Notes: generated by a model not told the origin, from the sequence alone. A stretch of DNA of 64,000 nucleotides from Xenopus tropicalis (GCF_000004195.4 NC_030679.2:148167040-148231039), one strand, 5' to 3'; positions 10,604 to 22,646 are shown, counted from the stretch's first letter. Program-made: numbers and translations.

Positions 10604-11554
10604 ATGAATACCATGAGCAGTTGCAATCACAGCAAAATAACGGAATTCCTTCTGGTGGGATTTTCTGCTCCTCGTCCCCTCAGGGTGCTGCTCTTCTCTA
10701 TATGCCTTGTGATATACATTATGGCACTGGGTGCAAACCTCATGATCATTGCTTTGTATTTGGAAAGCCACCACCTTAGGTCTCCCATGTATTTCTTCCT
10801 GAGTAATCTCTCTGCAACTGATATCTCGCTCTCTACAACTGTTGGGCCTAATTTGCTCTGTACCTTTTTTACCTATGGGAACCCCATGTCTGTCTCTGCT
10901 TGTGTTACTCAGTTCTTTGCTTATGGTTTGTTTACTGGATTTGAGTGCCTCCTTCTCACAGTTATGGCTTATGACCGTTACCTGGCCATCTGCAAACCAT
11001 TGCACTATATCACCATAATGACCAATAAGCATTGTCTCCATCTGGTTATTTGGTGTTGGGTTGAAATGTTACTACTTTCTTCATCTACCACAATTTTGAC
11101 CTCAATCCTAGGGTTCTGTGGATGCAATACCCTTGACCATGTTTATTGTGACTTTGCTCCTCTACTTAAAGCTTCATGTTCAGATGCCTTCGTTATGGCT
11201 TCAGCGACAACCATACTTATCACAGCTGGAGTAGTACTCCTGTTTCTTTCACCTTTATTTATTATCATTACAACATACGTGAGCATCTCCCTCTCCATCT
11301 TCAGGATCTCCTCCAAGACTGGGAGGCAGAAAGCCTTCTCCACCTGTGGCTCCCACCTCACTGTTGTCTGCACATATTATGGGATCCTAATTTCAAAATA
11401 TGCAGTTCCATCCAAAGGGCAGTCAGGAAACCTAAATAAATTAACCTCCCTTCTGTACACTTTGGTTACACCATTATTCAACCCCATCATATACTGTTTT
11501 AGGAACCAGGAAATCCAGAAGACTTTGAGTACACTCATCTCTGTAAGGCCCTGA
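10604..11554 (+). CDS. Odorant receptor OR3
   Basis: Complete 316-residue class II odorant receptor with the usual landmarks: NHS sequon at 8-10, PMYFFLS in TM2, MAYDRYLAIC at the end of TM3, FCGC...YC in EC2, KAFSTCGSHLTVV in TM6 and NPIIYCFRNQ in TM7. The tail ends SVRP because a CGA codon used by OR1, OR2 and OR4 is TGA here, removing nine residues; the sequence past the stop is still similar. Start chosen at MNTMSSC by alignment with the other copies. TM4-EC2 (MLLLSSSTTILTSILG) differs from OR2, a region expected to affect ligand choice. Confidence 0.95.
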   Translation: MNTMSSCNHSKITEFLLVGFSAPRPLRVLLFSICLVIYIMALGANLMIIALYLESHHLRSPMYFFLSNLSATDISLSTTVGPNLLCTFFTYGNPMSVSACVTQFFAYGLFTGFECLLLTVMAYDRYLAICKPLHYITIMTNKHCLHLVIWCWVEMLLLSSSTTILTSILGFCGCNTLDHVYCDFAPLLKASCSDAFVMASATTILITAGVVLLFLSPLFIIITTYVSISLSIFRISSKTGRQKAFSTCGSHLTVVCTYYGILISKYAVPSKGQSGNLNKLTSLLYTLVTPLFNPIIYCFRNQEIQKTLSTLISVRP

Positions 11555-12232
11555 GGTTACGACAGAAAAGAGAACATATGATGATAAAAGGATTTCTGAT
11601 CGAACACTGCACAACATATATTTAGAAGGCAACACATTTTATAAAGTAATTGTTGAGTAATTAGCATTGGGTCTCATTTGGTTAGGGCTGATGTATTTTT
11701 AATATTAAAGTGTCCCTGACACCTTTGAATATTTTGTATATGGTACTTTGCAAAATGCCCCAGCCCAGTATTGTTAACTTACTTTTCCTGCCCAAGGCAG
11801 CTTTCAAAAATGCCCAAATAGGGCAGCCATTCAAATTAAAATTGGGCTAAATGGAACAGGTTACATAACAAATAACAACTAAGCCCTGTAAAACATCATT
11901 GTATTCTACAGAGCTTTTCTGCTATGTACCTTTTCTCCTTGAATGGTGCCCCAGTAGCTACACAGCAGGGTATTTATATATCTATAATACTCTTTCTGAA
12001 GAAAACACACACGAAACACTCCAATGCAGAGCAACAGTACATTTTATTTTATATTTTAAAACACTTTAATTTTCTGGTTTTACAGTTTTTTTTAATTCAG
12101 ATGCTTATCCTAACCTATAAGCAACTGCTACCTGTGGATTGGTCCAATCAACACATCTAAAAAACCTTGATTTAGGTGGCCCTTTGCCAGGGCCTATTAA
12201 AACCAGGAGGGGCTTTCTGTTTTTTTTAAGCA
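11555..12232. other. OR3 3' flank
   Basis: No gene seen. It carries the shared OR 3' flank, a (T)n-rich stretch and the CCAGGGCCTATTAAAACC site at about 12189-12206. That site is an empty equivalent of the piggyBac-like insertion at 23221. Confidence 0.6.
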
Positions 12233-12336
12233 ATGATATGTACTTCTCTTACTATTACCTTTTATTATTTATCATTGCAAGGAGTGTGTATATCTCCCTT
12301 TCACTTGACCTTCTCAGTGCTTAACAATTCTGCACT
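12233..12336 (+). pseudogene. OR pseudogene scrap (TM5 region)
   Basis: A short frame with LLLFIIARSVYISLSL matches the TM5 and following loop of the local ORs (LLFIITTYVSISLSIF). A longer version of the same relic lies at 28210-28386. No upstream or downstream OR sequence remains in frame. Confidence 0.6.
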
Positions 12337-12569
12337 AACCTAGTGCCACCCAACCCAACATAGGTAGGGACTTTTGTGGAAAGGATCAAAAACAAAAACA
12401 CTAAAGTTAGTGGCCCATCTGGGAGTAACACTCCACGCTAGGGAAAAGGAATCAGAGTCTGGAGTTGATGGATTGTTGAGAGTAGCGATAGTGATAACTA
12501 ACAACTCCCAGCATCACCCCCTATCACACGTGGGACTTTTCCCCATAGTAGACAGCAGAAAGGGTACCA
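12337..12569. other. Unit flank before pol copy B
   Basis: Shared with 28390-28560 and 35600-35760. It may include very decayed pol sequence, but I cannot name a domain with confidence. Confidence 0.4.
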
Positions 12570-15480
12570 AGAGACTGCCAACCTGTTCTCTGCAGCCCTG
12601 TAACAGTTGTTGGACTCTTGGCAGGCATTCCATACTTCCGCCATTATACATTATGTAGATGGTATCATTTTAGCCTCCCCCTCAAAAGATGTATTAAATC
12701 TAGCAGCTGAAGCTTCCAGAGAGAGATAAGGTACAACCTATTTGGTGTAAAATTAAAGGGAGACTCAAAGAATCCTTCTTCTTCTGAGGGGGAGGCTAAA
12801 ATGATATCATCTACAAGAAGAAGAAGAAGAAGGATTATTTGAGTAGATGATATCATTTTAGCCTCCCCCACAGAAGAAGGATTCTTTGAGTAAATATCAT
12901 TTTAGCCTCCCCCTCAGAAGAAGAAGGATTCTTTGAGTAGATTATATCATTTTAGCCTCTCCCTCAGAAGAAGAAGGATTCTTTGAGTAGATGATATCAT
13001 TTTAGCCTCTCCCTCAGAAGAAGAAGGAATCTTTGAGTAGATGATATCATTTTAGCCTCACCCTCAGAAGAAGAAGGATTCTTTGAGTAGATGATATCAT
13101 TTTAGCCTCTCCCTCAGAAGAAGAAGGAATCTTTGAGTAGATGATATCATTTTAGCCTCCCCCTCAGAAGAAGAAGGATTCTTTGAGTAGATGATATCAT
13201 TTTAGCCTCTCCCTCAGAAGAAGAAGGAATCTTTGAGTAGATGATACCATTTTAGCCTCTCCCTCAGAAGAAGAAGGAATCTTTAAGTAGATGATATCAT
13301 TTTAGCCTCTCCCTCAGAAGAAGAAGGAATCTTTGAGTAGATGATATCATTTTAGCCTCACCCTCAGAAGAAGAAGGATTCTTTGAGTAGATGATATCAT
13401 TTTAGCCTCTCCCTCAGAAGAAGAAGGAATCTTTGAGTAGATGATATCATTTTAGCCTCTCCCTCAGAAGAAGAAGGAATCTTTAAGTAGATGATATCAT
13501 TTTAGCCTCTCCCTCAGAAGAAGAAGGATTCTTTGAGTAGATGATATCATTTTAGCCTCTCCCTCAGAAGAAGAAGGATTCTTTGAGTAGATGATATCAT
13601 TTTAGCCTCTCCCTCAGAAGAAGAAGGAATCTTTGAGTAGATGATATCATTTTAGCCTCTCCCTCAGAAGAAGAAGGAATCTTTAAGTAGATGATATCAT
13701 TTTAGCCTCCCCCTCAGAAGAAGGATTCTTTGAGTAGATTATATCATTTTAGCCTCTCCCTCAGAAGAAGAAGGAATCTTTGAGTAGATGATACCATTTT
13801 AGCCTCTCCCTCAGAAGAAGAAGCAATCTTTAAGTAGATGATATCATTTTAGCCTCTCCCTCAGAAGAAGAAGGAATCTTTGAGTAGATGATATCATTTT
13901 AGCCTCACCCTCAGAAGAAGAAGGATTCTTTGAGTAGATGATATCATTTTAGCCTCTCCCTCAGAAGAAGAAGGAATCTTTGAGTAGATGATATCATTTT
14001 AGCCTCTCCCTCAGAAGAAGAAGGAATCTTTAAGTAGATGATATCATTTTAGCCTCTCCCTCAGAAGAAGAAGGATTCTTTGAGTAGATGATATCATTTT
14101 AGCCTCTCCCTCAGAAGAAGAAGGATTCTTTGAGTAGATGATATCATTTTAGCCTCTCCCTCAGAAGAAGAAGGAATCTTTGAGTAGATGATATCATTTT
14201 AGCCTCTCCCTCAGAAGAAGAAGGAATCTTTAAGTAGATGATATCATTTTAGCCTCCCCCTCAGAAGAAGGATTCTTTGAGTAGATTATATCATTTTAGC
14301 CTCTCCCTCAGAAGAAGAAGGATTCTTTGAGTAGATGATATCATTTTAGCCTCTCCCTCAGAAGAAGAAGGAATCTTTGAGTAGATGATATCATTTTAGC
14401 CTCTCCCTCAGAAGAAGAAGGAATCTTTAAGTAGATGATATCATTTTAGCCTCCCCCTCAGAAGAAGAAGGATTCTTTGAGTAGATGATATCATTTTAGC
14501 CTCCCCCTCAGAAGAAGGTTTCTTTGAGTCTCCCTTTAATTTTAAACCAAATAGGTTCTAAGTTATCTCTCTCTGGAAGCTTCAGCTGCTCCATGTAATT
14601 ATACAGAGCAATGCACGTATTTAAGCCGTTGTAAATGCAAGTCCTTACCAGATTTAAAGAGAGTTAGAAACTATTTTTTAGGTCTTATAGCCTAATGCCA
14701 CCCCTGGATCCCTATAGTCAAGCATCAACCACTACAGTGTATGCCCTTACAAAACATGGCTCCCCACTTATTATACAGAGGCCCACAGAAACTTAAAATG
14801 CCTTTAAAGCACTCAAAGAAGTATTCAATTCAGCAGAAGCTCTTGCACTTCCAGATTACATCAAAACCCTTTTCTCTGCTCATGCGTGAAGACGGAGGTC
14901 TTGCAACCTGGGTACAGAAACAAAAACACAATGGAGATCAGCACCCCGTTGGGTCATATGCAACTTCTTCAGGCCCAGAAGTTAGTTGAAAGATAAAACC
15001 CATTGTGATGGACATATTTCTCATGGTTTTAGTGCCACCACAGCTGTATAGCATGACTACATGCAAGTTATGAAAGCAGGATCTCAGCATTTTGTAAAGC
15101 TCCCTTACACTTAAGATACTTATCATAGAATGAAGCTAGAGTGCTCCACGGTCAACTACAATCAGCCTTTCTATTCATTTCTATTGGATTTTTATGGAGA
15201 CATCACCCTGACAAACACAGCTCCCATCCCATAGCAATGAAAAAGGGCAGAATTTCACTCTGGAGGACTGGGGTGAGCTCTAGTTTCCCTGGTTGATAAA
15301 TGTGCCCCTATATGTTGATGGATCCTAGATTTATGATGATCAAGGCTGACCCAACATAGGGTTCACTTTAGTTACAGACAATTCTATTCTCTCATTTCTG
15401 CAGCTCTGTCTTCTAAAATGTCCCTGTAGGCTGATAAATTAATAGCCCGTGCAGTTGCAGATCATTATATTTTAACACCA
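12570..15480 (+). pseudogene. Decayed retroviral pol fragment, copy B, with minisatellite
   Basis: The RT palm is readable just before and at 12655, with the YVDD catalytic box encoded around TATGTAGATG. A 50-bp minisatellite then interrupts the gene. The RT connection region resumes at about 14690-14990, and an RNase H start with a YVDGS-like box lies near 15313. Stops and frameshifts are scattered throughout. An inverted copy of the connection segment occupies 12690-12815. The left border is approximate; no LTR is seen. The right side is interrupted by the TTAA insertion at 15502. Confidence 0.7.
12852..14515 (+). repeat. 50-bp minisatellite derived from retroviral RT, about 33 copies
   Basis: The unit runs from GATGATATCATTTTAGCC through CCTCAGAAGAAGAAGGA and CTTTGAGTA, with an exact 50-bp period (a few 46/47-bp variants). 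GATGATATC is the Asp-Asp-Ile of the YVDD box. Variant positions are GGATT/GGAAT, GAGTAG/AAGTAG and CCTCT/CCTCA/CCTCC. Their order repeats with a 547-bp period (13204-13750 and 13751-14297). It is not coding: 50 bp shifts frame each copy and TAG recurs. Confidence 0.95.
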
Positions 15481-15777
15481 CCTTTGTAAGTTTGTCTTTA
15501 ACCCTTTAACTGCCAGCCAATTTGGATAAAGGGGAACTTCTACTGCCAGACTGTTTTTGAACATTTTGCACTCTTTCACTTTTGGGGGCTTTCCTGGAGG
15601 GTACTTTTAGTTTACCTGGGAAAATAATATATTGGGTTTTTTTTTGGCACAACCTAAGATTTCAAAATATGGTAACATTTTTGTGTAATTTCATTTCTGG
15701 AACAAGATATTGGCCACATATATCAGAAACATGGATTATTTTATGCAGGAAAATACAGCTGATTTGGAAAGTTCAAT

Positions 15778-17604
15778 GGGGCTGATTCACTAAAGTGCGA
15801 TAAAACGTTTGCTATTTATAGCGTGCGGTAAAAATTTTATCGCGTCTTAATTTTCGCACGATTAATTATAAGCATACTTGCGCTATTTTACGCGCGATAT
15901 CGAATGCGTTATTTAACTCGCAAAGACTATTTTCAAGCGGTATTTGCCGGTACATGCGCTAAATAACGCCCGCGTTTAGTCGCCGGATATAAATAGTAGC
16001 TTTAAATAGTGTATATAAATTGTCGCCGCATATAAATAGTGTATATAAATATTAGTCACATATAAATAGTAGCATATAAATGGTAGCATATAAATAGTAG
16101 CATATAAATAGTAGCCACATATAAATAGTAGCATATAAATGGTAGCATATAAATAGTAGCCACATATAAATAGTAGCATATAAATGGTAGCATATAAATA
16201 GTAGCATATAAATAGTAGCCACATATAAATAGTAGCATATAAATGGTAGCATATAAATAGTAGCCACATATAAATAGTAGCATATAAATGGTAGCATATA
16301 AATGGTAGCATATAAATAGTAGCCACATATAAATAGTAGCATATAAATGGTAGCATATAAATAGTAGCATATAAATAGTAGCCACATATAAATAGTAGCA
16401 TATAAATGGTAGTATATAAATAGTAGCCACATATAAATAGTAGCATATAAATAGTAGCATATAAATGGTAGCATATAAATAGTAGCCACATATAAATAGT
16501 AGCATATAAATGGTAGCATATAAATAGTAGCCACATATAAATAGTAGCATATAAATGGTAGCATATAAATGGTAGCATATAAATAGTAGCCACATATAAA
16601 TAGTAGCATATAAATGGTAGCATATAAATAGTAGCATATAAATAGTAGCCACATATAAATAGTAGCATATAAATGGTAGCATATAAATAGTAGCCACATA
16701 TAAATAGTAGCATATAAATGGTAGCATATAAATGGTAGCATATAAATAGTAGCCACATATAAATAGTAGCATATAAATGGTAGCATATAAATGGTAGCCA
16801 CATATAAATAGTAGCCGCATATAAATGGTAGCCACATATAAATAGTAGCCACATATAAATAGTAGCATATAAATAGTAGCATATAAATAGTAGCCACTAG
16901 TGATGAGCAAATGTGTTCTGGTTATCTTTGGTGAAAAATTAGCAAATCTTTTGAAAGATCCATGGAACGGCAAAAATGTGCGGGCAAAAAAATTGTTGCC
17001 CGCGACTATTATTTTTTGACGCCTGTGTCAATTTTTGGACTTGCGGTGAATATTTGCGTGACAAATATTTTCATGCGTTTTGCCATTGGCAGATTGTTTT
17101 GCGAAACGCATGTAAAAATTCGCTGCGGAAAAATTTGCTGCATGTCCAAAAATTTGCTGCGAATCCATGCCTGGCGAAACATTTCATCAATTGTAGCTGC
17201 ATATAAATAGTCGTGTGAATGAACGCACGCCATGTTAGCCATACAAGCCAATACTTGTGGAAAATTACTGTATTAAAAATGACCATTTCCCTGCAAACTG
17301 GCGGCTGCGTCACTCTAGGGGAAACACATACTTGAATAAATAACACTGTAAGTCCATATTTTATTGGCAAAAGCTCATTTACTGTACTTTTCTATAATTA
17401 TCGCCTGGCTGAAGTAGGTGTTATTTTTCGCATAGCCGAATGCGATATTTAGTGCGCCTAAGTGTTTGTGAATCATGCGTTAGTATTCTTTTCAGCGCAA
17501 AAATTAACGCATGCGGTCGCGCGAAAATTACCGCTTATTATCGCGTCTAATTTAACGCAAAAAAGCGTGCGATAAATTTTATTGCACTATAGTGAATCAG
17601 CCCC
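15778..17604. mobile_element. Nested MITE with GGGGCTGATTCACTA termini
   Basis: Inverted ends GGGGCTGATTCACTAAAGTG and GGGGCTGATTCACTATAGTG bound 1,827 bp, with AAT on both sides (15775-15777 and 17605-17607). The uninterrupted host sequence (GGAAAGTCCCATGTCTCC) is present at about 41138 and 54655, which confirms insertion and a 3-bp target duplication. That size fits PIF/Harbinger. The interior carries the AT-rich minisatellite and part of another repeat containing GTGATGAGCAAA near 16898. No transposase frame is present. Confidence 0.87.
15990..16893. repeat. AT-rich minisatellite, mixed 14- and 17-bp units
   Basis: Units AGTAGCATATAAAT (14 bp) and AGTAGCCACATATAAAT (17 bp), with A/G at the joint, alternate in irregular but partly recurring order over about 900 bp. 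Three long minus-strand open frames of Ile-Tyr-Met-Leu composition arise only because the units lack stops on that strand. The array lies inside the MITE. Confidence 0.93.
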
Positions 17605-20262
17605 AATGTCTCCTGAATGCGCCAATACCAAATATATATAGTTTTATGGAGATTTCTCACTTGTATAGGTCACAAACTCCCAGCAGTACATTACCAAATT
17701 CCCAAAGCACTGCTCCAGAAAGCTGCATACTAGATTTACCATATAAAGCTATACATTTTTAGAAAGAAAAGATTCTGATGGATCCAGAATAGGCACAACT
17801 GTCTTTCTACTCCAAATTACCAAGTTGCAATGCTCTCCTAAATGTACCAGTTTTTATAAAAAAAATTGAAATTTTTTAAAAATCATTTCAAAGCTTCCAA
17901 TCTACAGCTTCTTATCTCAAACATATAATTAGGTACCAAGATAAAACACCCTAAAATATAAATGCCAGGGGTCCACTTAACAGTTTGATGCCAAATATGC
18001 ACAGGTTTACCTAAGTATGTGGCATGTAGGGGCCCCAAAATGAAAATACCCCGATATGCTGTATCATTTCTGTTGTTTCAGTTACTGCAAAATCAACACA
18101 TTAACTGCATTTTATGGTGGGTAAAGCCACAAAAAACAAAGTTCACCCCAGAAAACCATATATTTTTGGAAAGTACACATTCACCCGAATCTTAAATAGG
18201 TACCCGAGTTTTTCTACTCCAAAGTAACAAACCTCAAAGCTTTCCTAAAATTGGCAATTTTCTGAAAATCACCTCAAAGCTTTTATTTTACAGCATCCTA
18301 CCTCCCACAAACTATTAGGTACCAAGAAAAAACACCCTAAATATGAATGCCAGGGGTCCACTGAACAGTTTGATGCCCAATGTGCATAGGTTTACCTAAG
18401 TATGTGGCATGTAGGGGACGAAAGGTGAAGATACCCCATATGATCTATCATTTCTGTCATTTTAGCTATAGCAAAACCAACACATTACTGTATTTTATGA
18501 GGGGTAAAGCTAGAAAAAAGTACATTCACCCCAGAAAACCATATATTTTTGGAAAGTACACATTCTCCTGAATCTAAAATAGGTACCCATGTCTTTCTAC
18601 TCCAAAGTACCAAGCCGCAAAGCTTTTCTAAAATTGGCAATTTTGATGAGATTTCTGAAAATTACCTCAAAGCTTTTACTTTGCAGCATCTTATTTCCCA
18701 CATATTATTAGGTACCAAGATAAAACATCCTAAATATGTACCCCAGGGGTCCACTGAACCATTTGGTGCCCAATGTGCATAGGTTTACCTAAGTATGTGG
18801 CATGTAGGGGCCCCAAGGTGAAGATACACCATACAATCTATTTTCATGACTTACATTTACCTAATTGAAAATCACACGGGCAGTTTTGTGTGTGGTAAAA
18901 GAATCAAAAATTTAGGGTGACCCCTGAAAACCATATATTTTTGGAAAGCAGACATTCAGACAAATCCAACATGGGTATAGACGCATTTCTACACCAAAGT
19001 ACCAATCTGCAAAGCTTTCCTAAATTTTGCGGGGTTTTTTTGGTCATTTCTGAAAATCACCTAGAAACAATTTGCAGAATTTATCTCACAATATATTTTA
19101 CATACAATGGCAAATCACCCTAAATGTAAACACCAGGGGTCTGCTGAACAGTTTGATTCCCAGTATGCATAGATGTACCAACGTATGGGGTATGTACGGA
19201 CCCCAAATGAAAGTAATGCAGGTGAATTTTTTTCACCTGCCAACTCAGCTTCTGCAAACAAAGTCACCGACTGCATATTATGTGCCGTAAGACCCCCTAA
19301 CTGTACAGAGACCCCCAGAAAACCATATATTTTTGGAAAGTACACATTCTGACAAATCCAACATGGGTAAGGACATCTTTCCTCACCAATTTACCATGCA
19401 ACAAAGCTTTCCTAAATGTAGCGGCTATGAACCCCAGAGGTCTACTGAACAGTTTGATGGGCAATATGCACAGATATACCAAAGTAAGTGGTTATGTACA
19501 GATCCCAATTAAAAGTAGTGCATGTGATTTTTTTTACCTGCCAACATACTTTTTTGTAGTTTTATTCCACATAAAATGATGTAAATGTGTTGATTTTGCT
19601 GGAGCTGAAATGACAGAAATGATAGATTGCAGTATGATTGAGTATGTTCCCATTGGGGCCCCTACATGCCACATACTTAGGTAAACCTATACATATTGGG
19701 CATCAAACTGTTCAGTGGACCCCTGGCGTTCAAATTTAGGGTGTTTTATCTTGTTACTTTATGACCTTTAGGAGATAAGATTCTATAGACTGGAAGCTTT
19801 GAAGCGATTTTTCAAAAAAATTCACAAATTTTGATAAAAAAAAGTTTAGGAAAGCATTGCAACTTGGTAGTTGGGAGTAGACAGACAGCTGTACCTATTC
19901 TGGATTCCCCTTCCAAAAATGTTTAATTTTCTGGGATAAACTTTCTGTTAGTGAAAGTTTTGGCCTTGAAATCTAAAGTGTGCAGCTTTCTGGAGCAGTG
20001 CTTTGGGAATTTGGTAATGTCCTGCTGGGAGTTTGTGACCTATACAAGTGAGAAATCTCCATAAAACTATATATATTTGGTATTGGCATGATCAGAAGGG
20101 ATTGTAATTTCCAAATCAGTTGTATTTTCATGCATAAAGTTATTTTTGTTTCTTGTACATGTGTTTATATTATGGAAAATGTGTTTTTTTTTTTCATTTT
20201 TTAGACATTTAGAAGCCTATATCTTGTTACAGTATTGGAATTACACAAAATGTTCTAAAAGC

Positions 20263-20784
20263 ATTGTCCAACCACAGTGTACCAAGACAAAGCAATGAAG
20301 AAAGGTGAGCTTGACCAGTAAAATATCTTAGTCATTTTTCACTAATTTGTTTTTTAGAGCTGGTTTAGAATTAAAGTGACTATTTTGTATATGGTTTGTG
20401 GCACAGTATACAGGGTTTCAGGACATCAAGTAGTCAGAAAAGAATGAACTTCTCTCTAGGTGTCTCTTCGATGGGGCAACCTATTATGGTTACTATTATG
20501 GACTTTCTGCTTTCAACCTGTAGGCTGCTCCAATAGGTTTGTATTACAAACTGTGTTCTTTATATAGGTAAGGGATACCGGATCAATGAAACAGGAAGCC
20601 TATTACATGCCTAAAGGGGCAAGGCGTATATTTTGCCCTATTAAAGAGTATTAGTATTTGCAGGTTATGGGTTTGGGTAAAAAATATACTGAATAAACAA
20701 AACTGAAGAAGCAAACTCTTTAACGTCCCTTCGAGGATTGAGCTAATTGAACACTCTGTTTAATTTTTTTATTTTGGTTTGTGA
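20263..20784. other. OR4 distal upstream flank
   Basis: No gene seen. It is nearly identical to about 32516-33050, part of the duplicated segment that carries OR4 and OR5. It preserves the uninterrupted form of the CR1 insertion site (TGTGTTCTTTATATAGG, 20551). Confidence 0.65.
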
Positions 20785-21262
20785 CATCTAAGTGGCCTAT
20801 AAGGGATTCTCCTGGTTGCTGGAACTCCACAAGGAACCATCTCAAAGCTTTATAAAGTAACCTGAAAATATCAGATGTGCTGCATTGTGCAGGGCGGCTA
20901 CTTTGTCACCAGTGAGTCCTTTCATATCTTCCTTCCATGTTGTTTATGGGCTGCAGAACTGATATCCACCTGTTGGTAGTTCTATGATGGAGTGTATCTT
21001 ACACACGTTGTTCTAGAAGCTAACCTTGGGACCAGTGATAGTGGTGGAACAAACTGTGTGCCGGAGGTTCCATGAGGAGGACCTTAATGCAAGACAGTGG
21101 TTTTGCCTCCATCTCTCCTGTCCTTCAGGAGGCAAAATAGCTTCTCCAGTAAAATATAACTCTGCACTTCTCCCTGGATACTCCCTCTCCTGCCGGCCAG
21201 TATAGAGACCCTCAGACCATTCACATACATGGGCCCGTGCCTGAAAGTCATTCTGATCAGAA
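20785..21262 (+). promoter_or_regulatory. Candidate OR4 promoter and 5' exon block
   Basis: The homeodomain core is changed to CTAAGTGG near 20788. TATAAA is at 20851-20856 and GTGAGT at 20912. The block carries extra sequence at about 20960-21075 absent from the other copies. A strong acceptor-like TTTTATTTTCAG ends at about 21550, before the OR4 ATG. Confidence 0.4.
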
Positions 21263-21668
21263 CAATGATTTATTTGTATCTTCATATTTTATACTATTAG
21301 CATTGGCTGCCGGGCTTCTTCCTTTGTAGTAAAATACAATGTATTTCTCCCTGGTCCATTTATCATAGATAAGTTTTGCCCAGTAGCAGTAACCCATAGT
21401 GACCAATAAGATGTTTGCTTTTAAACAGATGGCCAGTACATTCTACATGCTGATTGGTTGCTATGGTTTACTGCTCCTGGGCAAACTTTTATTTTTACTT
21501 GTAATCCAAATACCTGTATAATTAGGGTTTATGTTTTCTTTTATTTTCAGGCTGATTGTTCTCATTCTCTTATACACACAGCCTCCTCTCTTAACAAGCG
21601 GTCTGCTGAAAGTTTAAATATTTTACTTTCCATTTGCTGTAAATTCTCAGCATTTTCTTTATTTCACA

Positions 21669-22646
21669 ATGAATACCACGAGCAGTTGCAATCAAAGCAA
21701 AATAACAGAATTCCTTCTGGTGGGATTTTCTGCTCCTCGTCCCCTCAGGGAGCTGCTCTTCTCTATATGCCTTGTGATATACATTATGGCACTGGGTGCA
21801 AACCTCATGATCATTGCTTTGTATTTGGGAAGCCACCACCTTAGGTCTCCCATGTATTTCTTCCTGAGTAATCTCTCTGCAACTGATATCTTGCTCTCTA
21901 CAAGCGTTGTCCCCAACTTGCTCAGTGCCTTATTAAGTGATGGAAAACTCATGTCTGTGTCTGCTTGTGTTACTCAGTTCTTTGCTTATATTTTTTTTAC
22001 TGGAGTTGAGTGCCTCCTACTCACAGTTATGGCTTATGATCGATACCTGGCCATCTGCAAACCATTGCACTATGTCACCATAATGACCAATAAGCATTGT
22101 CTCCATCTGGTTATTTTGTGTTGGTTTGAAATTTTAATACTTTCTTTGTCTGGTATAATTTTTACCTCAATCCTAGGGTTCTGTGGGTGCAATACCCTTG
22201 ATTATGTTTATTGTGACTTTGCTCCTCTTCTTAAAGTTTCATGTTCAGATGCCTTTGTTATGGCCTCAATGACAACCCTACTTATCCCAATTGGAGTAGT
22301 ACTTGTGTTTCTTTCACCCTTACTGTTTATCACTACAACATACATGAGCATCTCCCTCTCCATCTTCAGGATCTCCTCCAAGACTGGGAGGCAGAAAGCC
22401 TTCTCCACCTGTGGCTCCCACCTCACTGTTGTCTGCACATATTATGGGATACTAATTTCAAAATATGCAGTTCCATCCAAAGGGCAGTCAGGAAACCTAA
22501 ATAAATTAACCTCCCTTCTGTACACTTTGGTTACACCATTATTCAACCCCATCGTATACAGTCTGAGGAACCAGGACATTCAGAAGACTATGACTACACT
22601 CATTTCTGTAAGGCCCCGAGGTTACGACATAAAAGAGAACATTTGA
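21669..22646 (+). CDS. Odorant receptor OR4
   Basis: Complete class II odorant receptor of 325 residues, starting directly at MNTTSSC. It has NQSK in place of NHSK at the second sequon, PMYFFLS, a conserved TM3 Cys, MAYDRYLAIC, FCGCNTLDYVYC in EC2, KAFSTCGSHLTVV and NPIVYSLRNQ. TM2-TM3 differs from its neighbours (VVPNLLSALLSDGKLMS). The 3' end is almost identical to OR1, OR2 and OR5. The tail is full length, ending IKENI. The gene sits directly left of a 3.9-kb piggyBac-like insertion. Confidence 0.95.
   Translation: MNTTSSCNQSKITEFLLVGFSAPRPLRELLFSICLVIYIMALGANLMIIALYLGSHHLRSPMYFFLSNLSATDILLSTSVVPNLLSALLSDGKLMSVSACVTQFFAYIFFTGVECLLLTVMAYDRYLAICKPLHYVTIMTNKHCLHLVILCWFEILILSLSGIIFTSILGFCGCNTLDYVYCDFAPLLKVSCSDAFVMASMTTLLIPIGVVLVFLSPLLFITTTYMSISLSIFRISSKTGRQKAFSTCGSHLTVVCTYYGILISKYAVPSKGQSGNLNKLTSLLYTLVTPLFNPIVYSLRNQDIQKTMTTLISVRPRGYDIKENI

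Larger units (their letters stand above)
15502..20262. mobile_element. piggyBac-like non-autonomous element, right end lost
   Basis: The left end CCCTTTAACTGCCAGCC follows TTAA (15498-15501), matching the CCCTTTGCCTGCCA-type terminus of frog piggyBac elements. The empty site survives at 6337-6340. Inside are about four or five diverged units of roughly 385-392 bp; the marker CCATATATTTTTGG sits at 18156, 18539, 18931 and 19323. From about 19550 the orientation inverts. The right terminus is missing: a deletion of about 120 bp relative to 32390-32515 joins two CAAAA-type microhomologies. No transposase is seen; the short open frames are shadows. Confidence 0.8.

Noticed and set aside
12374..12658. 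Frame of 94 codons with a related frame at 35395-35817
   Set aside because: May include eroded pol sequence, but part of its conservation is explained by unit duplication, and no domain could be named with confidence.
12852..14515. Possible CRISPR-like array (regular short repeats)
   Set aside because: There are no unique spacers; units are head to tail, and the context is a vertebrate genome.
15976..16973. Three long minus-strand open frames (281-305 codons) rich in Ile, Tyr, Met and Leu
   Set aside because: They lie wholly in the 14/17-bp AT-rich minisatellite, overlap in all three frames and arise because the unit lacks stop codons on that strand.
19072..19290. Identical 72-codon frames at 19072 and 31214
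   Set aside because: Identity comes from segmental duplication of a non-coding transposon; no domain is present and the sequence lies within the repeat unit.
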